DNA of 64,000 nt from contig JAQFVV010000032.1 in the NCBI GenBank assembly GCA_028023455.1, forward strand, positions 1,860,001 through 1,924,000, given 5' to 3'. The stretch is from Epiperipatus broadwayi. Lineage: Eukaryota; Onychophora; Udeonychophora; Euonychophora; Peripatidae. This document shows positions 51,453 to 63,049 of this stretch, piece by piece. The position numbers and the translations under genes are program-made. The notes below the pieces were generated by a model. That model made no database searches. It was given only the letters and a program-made list of their open reading frames with translations, and was not told where the DNA came from. Each line of letters starts with the position of its first letter. Position 1 is the first letter of the stretch.

Positions 51453-51624
51453 AATAACTCTAAAACTATTAAATTATATATTTGTCTAAATAAAATTACT
51501 TGCATGATGTGTGGTTTTCACAAAATATTTTTTTTTAATATATATATAATGTAAAAAAAAAGATAAATAGCAATTATATTCCAAAGTATTCTTTTAATCA
51601 TATTATTTTTTTTTATGTTAATAG

Positions 51625-51857
51625 GTTTTTTCCCTAATAATGCTATGACTTATTTATATCCTCGCTGGGAAGGCAGAGTTGGCTGGTATCTTGGATTAAC
51701 AGCTACTAGATTAAAAGGCAGGGATTGTGTCAGGGTTGGTTATGCATCACATTTTGTAGATTCTGATAAGTTGAATGACTTAGAAACTGATTTGTTAGCT
51801 TTAAAAAATCCAACTAAAGAATCCATTAAAGAAGTATTGGACCTTTACCAAGAAAAA
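51625..51857 (+). CDS. HIBCH-like exon 6 (residues 159-236)
   Basis: The acceptor is TTAATAG and the donor GTAAGT. Joined to exon 5 it reads MPETTIGFFPNNAMTYLYPR. HIBCH proteins have GLFPD followed by VGGGYFLPRL. The Asp eight residues after the catalytic Glu is Asn163 here (codon at 51636-51638), and the Gly-rich turn is AMT. Downstream features are well kept: LGLTATRLKGRD, GYASHFVDSDKL and the linker DLLALKNPTKESI. Retention of frame and of the rest of the domain argues for a working protein with altered chemistry, and against a simple pseudogene. Confidence 0.95.
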
Positions 51858-53899
51858 GTAAGTTTTAGCAAATTATTCTAATTCTAAGTGTTTTAGTATT
51901 ATAAGATTTAAATTTGACTTTGTGAATAATTTGAATAAGATATAAGAACAAAAATTTAAACAATACAGAAATATAACCTACAAGTGTTTTAAATTATTTG
52001 ATATCTCTTCAAATAATCTCTCTAAATGTTGGTTTAATCTCCTGAAAGAAAATAATATCCATTAAATATAAGGATAAGCATTTGTTCTTATTTCACTATG
52101 TAGAATTTAAAAAAAAAAAAAAATTATGATAAAAGCCATTACATCTTAGGTTGATATGTAATCAATAATCATCATAGTTTATTCTATAAACATATAAGGA
52201 ATTGAAAATTCTATTACGTTACTAATGGACAGTTTTCTTCTGTTCATGATTATGACAAGTAGATTTTATATAAAAATAGATCCTTTTGAATTGTATTTAT
52301 GGAGAGCAAAAATGGTTAATGAATTTTAAATATCGAAGCAATGGAAACTCAATAATTACTGTAAGTTAAAGTACTGAAACAGAAAGTTTTTTGCCTGGAG
52401 GTTTGTGATGATGGTATTTTAGATATGATAATATGTTGGACTATTTCCATCATCTATCATTGAATGTCTAGAAAATTTTAAACTCTTCAATTACAAACAA
52501 CTGTTAGTATATACACACAAATAGACAACACAGTTTAGTATATTACACATTTCAAATGGTATTATTCTCTGCTCTTCTTCAGATGATGCTGGCCTGACCA
52601 GTGACAATATTTGCATAGGAATTGAACTCATACCTTTAGATTTTTTAATATCAAATTTTAAGGCAATGCTCTAAACAATTGAACTATTGAGTTGGGAATA
52701 ATACCATTTGAAACATTGTGTAATCTAATAACTTGTATTATCTATTTGAGTATTATTACTAACAGTTGTTTGTGTTTGAAAAGGTTAAATAAAGTTTAAA
52801 ATTTTCTACACATTCAACATGGAAATAGTTCAACATATTATCACACTTAAACAGAATTTGTCTCATTCTGAAGATTCTATTATTTTGTCATTCATTGGTG
52901 AAAAAAATAGATGCTTGGTAAAACTGAAGACAAAAGATAAACAGAATTTCTCTTTATGAGTAATAAATTATTGGTACAAGTTTCACCATATTGCATTGAC
53001 TAGAAATGGTTTGAGTCTTTAAACATAAAATCGATTTGATGCAACATAATCATTCTTTTCCAATCCACAGTTTAAATATTTTCCATCATATGTTTTTTTC
53101 CAGTTTGTTAAATTTATATGGCAGTATTGTGATGAAGAGTAATATGTATAAATGAATTAGATGATTTATAATGCCACTAGGTTTGTTATATATTATACAT
53201 ACATAGAAGTGAATGAATTATTTGCAATAAGCAGGCAATAAGTTAACTATAAATAAAATGATAAGAAGAAAAGTTAAATAAATATATTATGGAGTTTTAA
53301 TTACAAAGACATTTATGATGAAAATAGTAACAATCTAGTGATGACTTATGAAAACAAATTTGTAAAAATTAGATTTTTCAACTTCTGAAGATGGTGAGAA
53401 AAGATGATCTTTTTCTGATCTTGATTTTAATAGCTTAAGACAAAATCCATATCTTCATTCTTGACAATTGAGTTGCTAGGGGGAATTTTTATTAGAATAA
53501 TGCAAGAGAGAGGATATAGAATGATATAATTCAATTTGGATGCAGTTCATTATATTACTTGTATATTTCATGTCATCTTTAGTTGAAGCACACTATCTAT
53601 CTCAAAAGCTTTACTATGATATGAATTAAGGTTATAATTAGTTTCTGAAACAAAGAGAAGTGGATGGATTTTTTTTGTATGCAAATATAGATATTTGATA
53701 AGATTCAACATTTTCGTGAATAATAGACACAGAAACAAAATAAGATTAAAGTTATGATTATTAAAAAAAATATGAGCTAAAATTACTCAGACATATTACA
53801 TTTGTCTCTATTTTTTGGTTTTAATCCTATTATAAATATTTTTTTTTACAATTTTAATATTGTTTTCTTTTTTGAGTATTTGTTTTATATATTTATCAG
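51858..53899 (+). other. HIBCH-like intron 6
   Basis: A 2-kb intron containing the large foldback at 52421-52846. Otherwise A+T-rich without features. Confidence 0.8.
52421..52846. repeat. Long inverted repeat with tRNA-like loop
   Basis: Arms of about 150 bp pair: ATAATATGTTGGACTATTTC with GAAATAGTTCAACATATTAT, AACAACTGTTAGTA with TACTAACAGTTGTT (one base offset), and TTTCAAATGGTATTATTC with GAATAATACCATTTGAAA. The loop (about 52572-52695), read on the minus strand, has an A-box-like TAGTTCAATTGTTTAGAGC and a B-box-like GAGTTCAATTCC. It looks like a foldback element built on a tRNA-derived SINE. Confidence 0.7.
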
Positions 53900-54055
53900 A
53901 GTATTGTAGACAAGGATAAAGAATTTTCACTTGCTCCTCACTTGGATAAAATAAATAAAACTTTTGATTCTCCTACTATTGAAGGCATCTTTGAAAATCT
54001 GAAGAAGGATGGTTCTGATTGGGCTCAGGAACAACTAAATATTTTAAGTAGAGGG
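53900..54055 (+). CDS. HIBCH-like exon 7 (residues 237-288)
   Basis: The acceptor is TTATCAG and the donor GTAAGT; the exon is in phase at both ends. It encodes SIVDKDKEFSLAPHLDKINK, then TFDSPTIEGIFENLKKDGSD and WAQEQLNILSRG. This matches the HIBCH C-terminal half, where the family has a DKI-x-F motif, an EI-ENL helix and a WA-x-x-L helix. The next expected exon would begin with an SPTSLK-like motif. No such exon is present up to 64000, so about 85 residues are outside the window. Confidence 0.93.
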
Positions 54056-57000
54056 GTAAGTTGATTTGCATTTTTTTAAATTATTATTTTAATATACCAT
54101 ATATACTAAAAGCAAATGGCAGTAATGATGAATTTATTCCCAGGTTATATTGTCATGTTAATGTATTGCATATGCATGTTTTTATGGTTTATAATTAAGG
54201 GTTTTATGCTATCATTATGCTCTATCAAAATAGTAAGAGATAGACTTGAGAGCTAAACATTTCTGATTGATTAACAATTAAACAAGGTAATCAAAAAATC
54301 TGTTTGTTCAACTGAATGAAACTGTTATGCACAATTTATCATTTTTTCTGCTTGAAAGATTACTTAGTCACTAAAGCAACTAACTGTAGGATTTTATATA
54401 TATATATATCATAGATTAATTGGTTAGTTCTATACAAAAATCTATTTAAATTTTCCCGTTTTCCCTTAACCAAGATATCTCTTGAGTTGTTTTTTTGTTT
54501 TTTTAACGAACCTATAACAATTGAAAGCATGCTCCAATATTTTGCAACAAGTTCAGGGACTTCAATTTATTCCAAGAGTTTTTTATTTGGTAATTGTCTT
54601 CATACCATCAATTCTTATTGGTAAAACTATCCAAATTTCTTCTTATATTTCTTTAACCTTGATCATATACATTATTGTTAAAATGATTAATAATAAATAT
54701 TGATGCTTTTATCTCTATGAAGTATAAATAGGTTGAAGTTTATATTTGTAATGCTGCACACATTAAAATAACTATTTTGTCAGTGAAAGTTCCTGAAATG
54801 TTTTCTTACAGAATTACATTTATTTATTTAAAGTAAATATTTGAGATAGTTTGATATATATAGTATTACTGTGACAAATTTTTGAACTCAAGATCCATTG
54901 TTCATGGCTTAGCTCCATCATTTCAGAGCTTTGAATTTTTTATGAACTTCTAAGTAATAAACTTTTTTTATTTATTTAGAGTAACTGATTAAGAGCAGAA
55001 AATGTAATATACATGTATCTCAATAGATAGCGCTAGAGTAGTTTGCCACTTTTAATGCAGATGTTAAATGTAAGCTTAAGTTTAGTCATATGATCTGCAT
55101 CTTAATATCAAGTAGTTTTTTGTTTTCTAAAATTAGGTGTGTCCTATAATTTCAAAAATCATTTACTTATTCTTTTGTGTAAATAATTTTTTGTAAATAG
55201 CTATAAATATAAAACCTGATTTTTTTAAAAAAAAAAAAAATACATTTTAAAATATATTTATAGATACATCTTAATAATGCAAACATAGACTTCATTATTA
55301 TACACCTTAGTGATGTTTGTTTTTAAATGCATAAGTTTAGCTAACAAGATAATTTATGATGTGAATATATTTGCTGTTATCCAAGTGAAAATTAATGCAA
55401 GTAAATATATTTTTTTTTATTTTCACACATTTTATCAAATTTCAAAATACTTTCAGCTGTTATTTAAGTTTGTAGTGCAAAAAATATGAATACCCAAAAA
55501 AAATGATATTAGAAATTTATAATTAATAAATTTGAATAAAGAAGTTAAAATCTTGTTTCTAAACAATAAGCTTTTTAAATATATTCTAATGTACAGACAA
55601 GCAGAAACTTATGATAGAATAATATTCCAATCATATTATAAATCAATGTGGTCTGATTGATCAAATATATAGCATCATATAATACCATCAAGACATACAT
55701 ATATAAACAAATCTTGCTATTTATCATATTGAAATATTGCAAGTAATTAATAAAAATGCTAATATGATGAAGTAATAATAATAAATGCAGAATTTTTATT
55801 ACAATTTACTTATAAAATAACATGCAATGAAATGATTAGTAGAAAAGTATTATGCAGTATAATTATTTTTTTTTTATATAGTAAAGATATTGTAAGTAGT
55901 AACATAGCAAAGAGTGTATTTACGCAACTATTTATTATGTATTTTTATTATTAAATTTATTTAAAGTATAAAAATATTAACAATCAATGCATAATTATGA
56001 ATTTATTTTTAATAATGTTGACATTATGATGGAAGACTAGAATGATAAAAACAAAAAAGGAAGAGGTATGTATTACTAGAGAAGGTAATTTCTTAAATTG
56101 GCAGGGAGTAAATATAAAACTTTATCAAGCTTGGAATATCACAATTTTCATTTAGTTATATTAAATTGGTGATTATGTTTATATAATCATAAGTATTTTC
56201 TTATATATTTAAGAATTTACTGATTAATATATTCACTTTTGTTTTAAATTTATTACATTATTTATATCTTACTACATTTTAAATATATATGTAATTGCAT
56301 CTTATATCACTGGAAGCTTCATTTTATTTTGATTTAATGAGAAGCATATACGTAAGTATTTATGTCTATGACCATCATTGGATTTTTTTTAACAAGTCTC
56401 GCAAAGGCTTTATCTTGATCATAACCCTGAAGCATCATAACTTGGTTAGTTATAACTCAACATATATCTGTGATTTTTTGTGTATTTTATTTTAGTATTT
56501 TTATTTTTATGTGGATTTATGATTTTTTTAAATTTAATTCATTCATTTTAGATATAGTTCCAAGTCTTCATGCAGATACTTGTGAAGTTTTTTTTATAAT
56601 TAATTCATTTATTAATCATGATTTCCAGCATTCCCGAATATCCCTATATTCCACAATTACAAATGATGACCTACTTGTGGGCTCGATAATGATAGAATTC
56701 TGGTGACCAGTACTACAAAATGGTGACACAACTTGAAACTTGAGTATAGCTTTACACATGAAAAATAAGAGCCTGTAATTATTATGCAAATTATAAAGGC
56801 TAGAAAAAATTAATTATTGTGATACTTTTTATTTAATGATAGGCAATTGATATATAGATTATGAAATAGTCATATTGATTGATATGGGGGAAAAAAGATT
56901 CATATTTGATGTAAAACAGAAAAAACGCAAAATTTTTGGAGATTGGATGAAGTCTTTGCCTGTTGGAATTTGTTAACTGTATGTTAATTACTAATGTTTG

Positions 57001-57659
57001 AAAGATCTTGTCATTAGTTTGATGATGCAATGTTGTCATACAAGTCCATGAGTATACTTACTTCAGTCACTATATCAACCCATAGTTTTCATATTTACCC
57101 ATTTAAGGTTCATCAAAGCAAAGCTTTAACTTTCATGGGATCCTCACTTTTCATATATTTATTAGAATCAATCTCTAAGTCTCAAAAATCTCCCTTGAGT
57201 AAGGCTTTAAATTTCAGATTTTATTAGTATTTTGTATTTAGGGTTTGAGATAGCTTATACTGTTAAATTAAATATCTCTTCTGGATAGTCATGCTACATT
57301 GTATACTTATTGTCCAATGGATTATTTATCTATCTCAGGATCGAAGGTGATTATTCATTCTTTTAATTATTAAATGCCATTTAATTTTCTAGAAAAAGAA
57401 TTAGATAGTTTGAAATACTTTATTTTATGCATATATGTTTTTTAATTATTTGATAGGAATGAGTTTCATTTCTTTTTTCCCCAAGAGTAATGAAACAGAT
57501 TGGTCTCAAGGCTCACATTATGTATATTTACTTATATTTTAAGTTTAAAAGGAAAAGTAGAAATGAACAAAGACATTTAAGTATATAATTATTTAAAAAT
57601 AAAACCGGGAATAATTAAAATATTGATTGAGCAATAATATTAGTTAATATTATTTTGAA
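54056..57659 (+). other. HIBCH-like intron 7, first part
   Basis: A+T-rich sequence. I looked here for the SPTSLK-type exon and did not find it. No mobile element was recognised. Confidence 0.6.
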
Positions 57660-57952
57660 ATAAAGTCCTTGTTTTTACTTCACCTTCAAGCAATGGTAAG
57701 TTTTAAATTGTGCTTTACGCAAAAAAGTGAAACTTAGTATTATTATAAGAATTATCCGGCTTTCAGGGAACTTAGATCTCCATATTCATAGCCTATCTTG
57801 GAAGGGTTGGCTAACATTAAGATTTTAAGTGAAGATTGGCAGTAATTTATGCAAAATGTATTCAAATTTTCATTTATATAGACCATTTTCTGGAGATTGC
57901 AAAGCATGATTCTTTTCAGTTTATTGTGTAGTTGTCATTTGCAATGAATCAC

Positions 57953-58042
57953 ACCTTTATTTTTCATTTAGTATCATTACGCTCAGTGCACAGTACCTTT
58001 ATTTTTCGTTTAGTATCATTACGCTCAGTGCACAGTACCCTA
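57953..58042 (+). repeat. Direct duplication within the Penelope left arm
   Basis: CCTTTATTTTTC, GTTTAGTATCATTACGCTC and AGTGCACAGTACC occur twice in succession, about 46 bp apart. The right arm has only one copy in reverse orientation. Confidence 0.85.
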
Positions 58043-58196
58043 GCCAAAGTGGCCACATTTAATGATAAATGGTTTAGAATGAACGACGGATGGCCAATGG
58101 GCCTCCCAATAAGTGGATCATAGCTAGTATTTTCCTCATTTATTTTGAAAAGCAAATACTAAGTACTATGCAATTGAACCAAACATAATATATAAT

Positions 58197-59006
58197 CACT
58201 ATGTCAACGATGTATTCTTAACGGCACCAGAACAAATAATAACGGCTATTCAGAAAGAACTGCAAACACAAACCTCCTTAACAATTAACTGCATAGCAGA
58301 AAACCTCCAGCATAATGTTAAATACCTGGATATTCAAGTTCATAGAAACCGTCACGAACTTATCTATGCCATGATAGTCAAACCATTGGAAATTCGAGGA
58401 TTTATACACCCAAACTCGCACTCACCCAACTCACATAAATTGGCTGGACTCACATCCTTCCTGTCCAAAAATCATAGACAATGTAAATTTGAAGCTGACC
58501 ACAAAAAAAACCTCACAAATTATATTAAAGAACTGGAAAATGTTGGATTTTCACACAACATTATCTACAAAATGATTAGGCAATTTCAGACTAAGTTACA
58601 AACTGACATGGTTAAAAACAATAAACCAAGAATGCTGCTACCATACATATCATCAATTTCTAGGAAATATTACAAAATGTTTGCTGAATCTTTCGAATTA
58701 GGATTCCACACACCACCTTCAACAAATAGACTGATAAACAATACCAAAGACAAAATACCCTCCGATCAAATAGCTCAAGCAGTTTATAAAATTTCATGCC
58801 CAACCAATGGATGTAGAGCAGCATATTATGGAGAGACCCGTACCAACATCACCACCAGAACATCTCAACATCACTATTTATACAGGAGAGCTCTAAGCAA
58901 TACTAAAAACAAATCCATATTCTTCAAGCACCAAAAAACAACAGGCCATATGTTTGAACCCACTTTGGCTAAGGCACTGTGCACTGAGCATAATGATACA
59001 AAATGA
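58197..59006 (+). pseudogene. Penelope-like RT C-terminus and GIY-YIG endonuclease
   Basis: The open frame continues upstream of the ATG at 58371 into HYVNDVFLTAPEQ, the position of the RT YVDD box. Downstream are the thumb-like NVKYLDIQVHR, GFIHPNSHSPNSHKLAG and the GIY-YIG part: AVYKISCPTNGC then YYGETRTNITTRTSQH, with the usual KISC...C and GET-R...R pattern. The last conserved Glu-His is Gln-His. Upstream, QPMGSPLS-like text reads WPMGLPISGS followed by a stop, so the RT is truncated and frameshifted. The first catalytic Asp is Asn. Not functional. Confidence 0.8.
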
Positions 59007-59275
59007 AAAATAAAGGAGACATACTTCATTGCAAATGACAACTACACAATAAATCGAAAAGAATCATGCTTTGCAATCTCCAGAAAGCAGTCTATATAAA
59101 AGAAAATTTGAATAAATTTTACATAGCTTTGCTTAAAATCTCAGTGTAAGCCAACACTCCCAAGATAGGCTATGAATATGGAGACCTAAGTAACCCGAAA
59201 GTGCTAAGTCGTATAATTCTTATAATAATACTAAACTTAACTTTTTGCATAAAGTGCAATTTAAAACTTAATATA

Positions 59276-59553
59276 AATATATGAAAGCAAGAAAAATGAA
59301 CTATTGGGATAATTCTCTTAAAGTTTGGTGAAACAGAGAATAACAATTGAAAACAAAAGAACATTCAAGAGTACTTTCAATTTAAGAATAATCACTGTAT
59401 GAAGTTAATTAAAATTGATAACAAAATATTTTATTTTTATTTAAATATGCACTTATCTGTATTCATATATATATACATTAGTATTTGTTTTTATTAAGAA
59501 TACTATTTATTAGCTTAATAATTGGAATGATGTATATACATCGTCATACTTAT
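59276..59553. other. A+T-rich spacer
   Basis: No feature recognised between the Penelope arm and the SINE. Confidence 0.5.
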
Positions 59554-59675
59554 AAACTATTGCATTGGTGGTCGAGAGGTCAGCGCGACTGCCTTACACT
59601 TGCAGGCAGTTGCCCGGGTTGCGGGTTCGCATCCCGGCCGATGCTATGACACTTAAAAAAGAAAAAAAAACTATT
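59554..59675 (+). mobile_element. Short tRNA-derived SINE, copy 1
   Basis: A tRNA-like head lies at 59562-59644. Acceptor halves GCATTGG and CCGATGC pair, D-stem GTCG/CGAC encloses an A-box-like loop, CTGCC/GGCAG forms an anticodon-like stem with an oversized 11-base loop, and GCGGGTTCGCATCCCG is a B-box/T-arm. It is followed by TATGACACTT and an A-rich tail. AAACTATT at 59554-59561 and 59668-59675 is a possible target-site duplication. The large loop and A-tail argue against a true tRNA gene. Confidence 0.75.
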
Positions 59676-59868
59676 TATCTATCTTTGTAAATAGTCCAAA
59701 TCAGTATGATTTATTTGTATTATAAAGTATTTATCAGATCTTTTATTTTTATTGCTAATCAATAAATTTATTATTTAATATAGAATTTTATATTTATGTA
59801 TTTTTTTCTTGTTCAGTCATGAGGGTCCCTACATCTAAAGCTAGTTGATATATAATGATATACAAACT

Positions 59869-60895
59869 ATACTTCTATATAGTCAAAATAAGAGTCATAG
59901 ATCAATTCATAGATCACATGACCCTATCTCTTAAGCTTGTAAGTTATAAACAGTGAGGATTGCCAATTCCTCTACAAGCTTTATCATAAATGCTTAGCCA
60001 GAGCCAGCACTTAAAAGCTTGTAGAGGAATTGGCAATCCTCACTGTTTATAACTTACAAGCTTAAGAAATAGGGTCATGTGATCTATGACTCTTATTTTG
60101 ACTATTTATAATCCCTGCCTAAAGTCTTATGCAATTTTTATATTGCTATGACTACTAATATATGGTATGGCTGAAGATATATCAGCCCCATATAGCTATT
60201 TGAGTTGGATAGCTGGGTTTGAAGACATGTAGATGTCTGAAAATTTCAGATTTTCCACTCAATAGATAACTTTTAGCTAAGTGCTTAGCTTAGGGTTCTG
60301 AACCTACCCTGACACCTCTCTGAGGAGTGCCAAAGCATGAAACCATGGTCAGGGGTTTGGAGAGGGATTCCTGACAGAGATATTTTAAGTGCTGGCTCTG
60401 GCTAAGCATTTATGATAAAGCTTGTAGAGGAATTGGCAATCCTCACTGTTTATAACTTACAAGCTTAAGAGATAGGGTCATGTGATCTATGACTTATTTT
60501 GACTATAGTCCCTGCCAAAAGTCTTATGCAATTTTTATATTGCTATGACTACTAATATATGGTATGGCTGAAGATCTATCAGCCCCATATACCTATTTGA
60601 GTTGGATAGCTGGGTTTAAAGACATGTAGATGTCTGAAAATTTCAGATTTTCCACTCAATAGATAACTTTTAGCTAAGTGCTTAGCTTTGGGTTGGTATT
60701 TTTAGATCTAGTGTTTGAACCTACCCTGACACCTCTCTGAGGAGTGCCAAAGCATGAAACCATGGTCAGGGGTTTGAGGAGGGGTTCCTGACAGAGATAT
60801 TTTAAGTGCTGGCTCTGGCTAAGGATTTATGATAAAGCTTGTAGAGGAATTGGCAATCCTCACTGTTTATACTTCTATATGTGTTTGGACACCTA
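59869..60895. repeat. Satellite-like array with an inverted first unit
   Basis: CTTGTAGAGGAATTGGCAAT occurs in direct orientation at 60018, 60421 and 60838 (periods about 403 and 417). It occurs once inverted just to the left (about 59962-59981). The inverted part (about 59869-59981) and the first direct unit (about 60014-60110) form a near-perfect stem of about 95 bp around a 35-base loop. Units share AGTCTTATGCAATTTTTATA, ATATGGTATGGCTGAAGAT, GTAGATGTCTGAAAATTTC and GGAGTGCCAAAGCATGAAAC. No coding potential. Confidence 0.9.
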
Positions 60896-61861
60896 TAATT
60901 TTACTTATAATTATTTAGATGGCACTAGAGAAATGAAATTCATCTTTAAAGTTCATTCACTTTACTCTAGATTTTGTTTACTAATTTACTGATGTTCAAT
61001 ACATTCATGATGCAAGATGGCCCAGAGGATTAATGATGATTAACTTTGATATAATAATACCAGCATTTGTTGATGTTTATTATTGTAGTTATTTTAGCAT
61101 TTAAATATGAAATATTGATTACTTTTATATTATACAGTAACTTTGGCATTGGCTAGATGGGAATTAGTTTAAAATTTTAATTTTGTGTTTAAATCTAGTA
61201 ACAAAGGTTGACTCTTAATGCTTATTGCTGGTGATACTACATTTATTATTTATCTATTGCTCATTATTTATTTCTAATGATGATTCTTTGCTCATTTTCT
61301 ATGTATTATTTATAATACTTCACTCATATACACTTTAATGCAATTAATTTTCTTAAAAACTTCTTTATTTTCTTACAGTTTCGACTGTCCAGCAGTCTTC
61401 TTCAGAGCTCCATCTTCCTTACAGTTGTTTTAACTTTAATTCATTTTCTATGCTCAGTAAAAAGTGATATTTTGATGATTCATATTGTATCTGCTAAATC
61501 TGCTTGTTCTGTACTATTATAATACCAAATCTTATATGTGTATATATTGTTTTTAACATATATGTGTATAACTATGCATAATTTAAAATATGCACACATT
61601 AAAATAATCACAATAATATATATTATAATAAAAGCTTTTATTTGCTGTGCAAATGATTAATTTCTTGATACCATACACTTTTATTTCAACTTAAATATAA
61701 AAAAAAACCCAGTTGCAGTTGTTGAAAACAATCATTTTTTGACTTTTTTCTACACAATAAATAAGTGTTTTTTTATAAAATATTTTTTATAAATATTAAC
61801 ATTGTTTAGTATTTGCATAGTAAATAAAAACATATTTTTTTGTATTCAGATATCTCTATTT
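60896..61861. other. A+T-rich sequence
   Basis: One less A+T-rich patch at about 61378-61425 (TTTCGACTGTCCAGCAGTC and following) has no assigned function. No gene seen. Confidence 0.4.
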
Positions 61862-61994
61862 AAAATGAATGAAAATTGTCAAGCATTGGTGGTCAAATGG
61901 TTAGTATAGCTGCCTTACAAGCAGTTGTACTGGGAAGCGAGGGTTCACTTCCCAGCCGATGCTTTGACACATGAAAAAAATGAATGAAAACTGT
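61862..61994 (+). mobile_element. Short tRNA-derived SINE, copy 2, with clear target-site duplication
   Basis: The tRNA-like head at 61883-61962 has GCATTGG/CCGATGC acceptor halves, an A-box-like TGGTCAAATGGTTAGTATAG, an anticodon arm GCTGC-CTTACAA-GCAGT with a normal 7-base loop (TAC, Val-type) and a weak T-arm with GGTTCAC. TTTGACACATG and an A-run follow. It is flanked by AAAATGAATGAAAATTGT (61862-61879) and AAAATGAATGAAAACTGT (61977-61994), which differ by one base. This is strong evidence for retrotransposition. Confidence 0.85.
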
Positions 61995-63045
61995 TGTAGT
62001 TTGTGTACAATATGAAAGGAAACTTCGCAGCACATTAAAAATTGATTCCAATATCATTTGTTTGTGAAAAGTGTTTTAAAAATGGAAATTTTACAATCAA
62101 GAAAAAATAAAATTTCATCCATTTTATAAGAAGCAACTTTTAAGTAAAAAAAAAAAGGTGTTTTTATTTTAATCAATTGTTAACATATTTTAGTGTAAAT
62201 TTTTTTTTTAAAAAAAAAGCATTTAAAAAATATACCACCCTTTCATGTACATTAATGAAAAGTTACTGGTCGAATATCAATACATTTGAAATTCAGTTTC
62301 TCAATATTGTTACAGTAAACTAACTAGAATACCATCCTGAAATATTTCATTGTACCATATTGTATTGTGATCAATTTCTAACATATGCATATAATTTTAA
62401 AGAAATCCATATGATAGAAGTGTGTTAAAACTGGATTACAAATATGTCCTAAATAAACACTTTCTAAGTTAAATAAGTGTTTAAAAATAGAATAATGTAG
62501 TTATGAAGAAGACAGTGCAATAATCAAAATGAGAATGAACAGTTCACTTATATATGTTAATGTGTAGGATGTGAATGTGTTCTCTCATGATTTTATTTTT
62601 GTTAATTTTTTTCTTATTACAGTTGTGACGAATATTGACAATTTCTTTTATAGTGCATAAACATTTTCTATGTGTAAATTGTTTATACTGATTATATTAA
62701 GTATGATTGGCAAGATCTTAGGGAGAAGGGATTATACTATTCAGAATAGCAAAGGGGGGGGGGGAGGTCTATTAAAAAACAATGATAAAAGTATTGAACA
62801 TTTTATTATTATTATTGAAAGATTACTAAATAAATAATGAAATATTAAACATATTTGATCTTCAATTGCGCAATAAAATGAAAATTAATATCAAATTATA
62901 TAAATGTATGTGTATCAAATAAACAATATTTTTTTAAAAAGAAAATGATTGAAACTTTGTTTTTTAATTATATGAACTGAATAGAATAAACATCACATGA
63001 CTACCTCCTCTTATGCTTGTGTATAACTGTTGTTAAAACAGGCAA
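61995..63045. other. A+T-rich sequence with a G-run
   Basis: No gene. A G homopolymer lies near 62755-62766. Confidence 0.5.
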
Positions 63046-63049
63046 AACT

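Larger units (their letters stand above)
39524..51624 (+). other. HIBCH-like intron 5 (about 12 kb)
   Basis: Contains the foldback, LINE, Penelope-terminal fragment and dispersed repeats listed separately. The stretches 39524-41016, 43870-44440, 45015-48600 and 49440-51290 are A+T-rich and show no gene. Confidence 0.8.
57660..59275 (+). mobile_element. Penelope-like element with inverted terminal repeats
   Basis: A truncated RT and GIY-YIG open frame (about 58040-59006) is flanked by inverted repeats. The left arm (57660-58045) and right arm (58962-59275) share CTTTATTTTTCATTT.GTATC, CTCAGTGCACAGT, AGCCAAAGTGG, GATTGCAAAGCATGATTCTT, AAGATAGGCTATGAATATGG and TTTAAATTG-GCTTTACGCA in reverse orientation. 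Penelope-like elements often have such inverted or complex LTR-like ends. The left arm also carries a direct duplication of about 50 bp. The YVDD box is YVND here. No hammerhead core was found in the terminal repeats. Confidence 0.82.

Noticed and set aside
56540-56640. Possible HIBCH exon after ATTTTAG (reads IVPSLHADTC)
   Set aside because: Only a weak resemblance to the SPTSLK segment; the following residues do not fit the family.
57932-58155. Overlapping open frames on both strands
   Set aside because: They come from the duplicated terminal repeat of the Penelope-like element.
59562-59644. Functional tRNA gene
   Set aside because: The anticodon loop is 11 bases, and there is an A-rich tail, a target-site duplication and a related copy nearby; this is a SINE.
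61378-61430. Possible exon after a TTCTTACAG acceptor
   Set aside because: Its translation does not match the expected HIBCH C-terminal segment in any frame, and no good donor fits.
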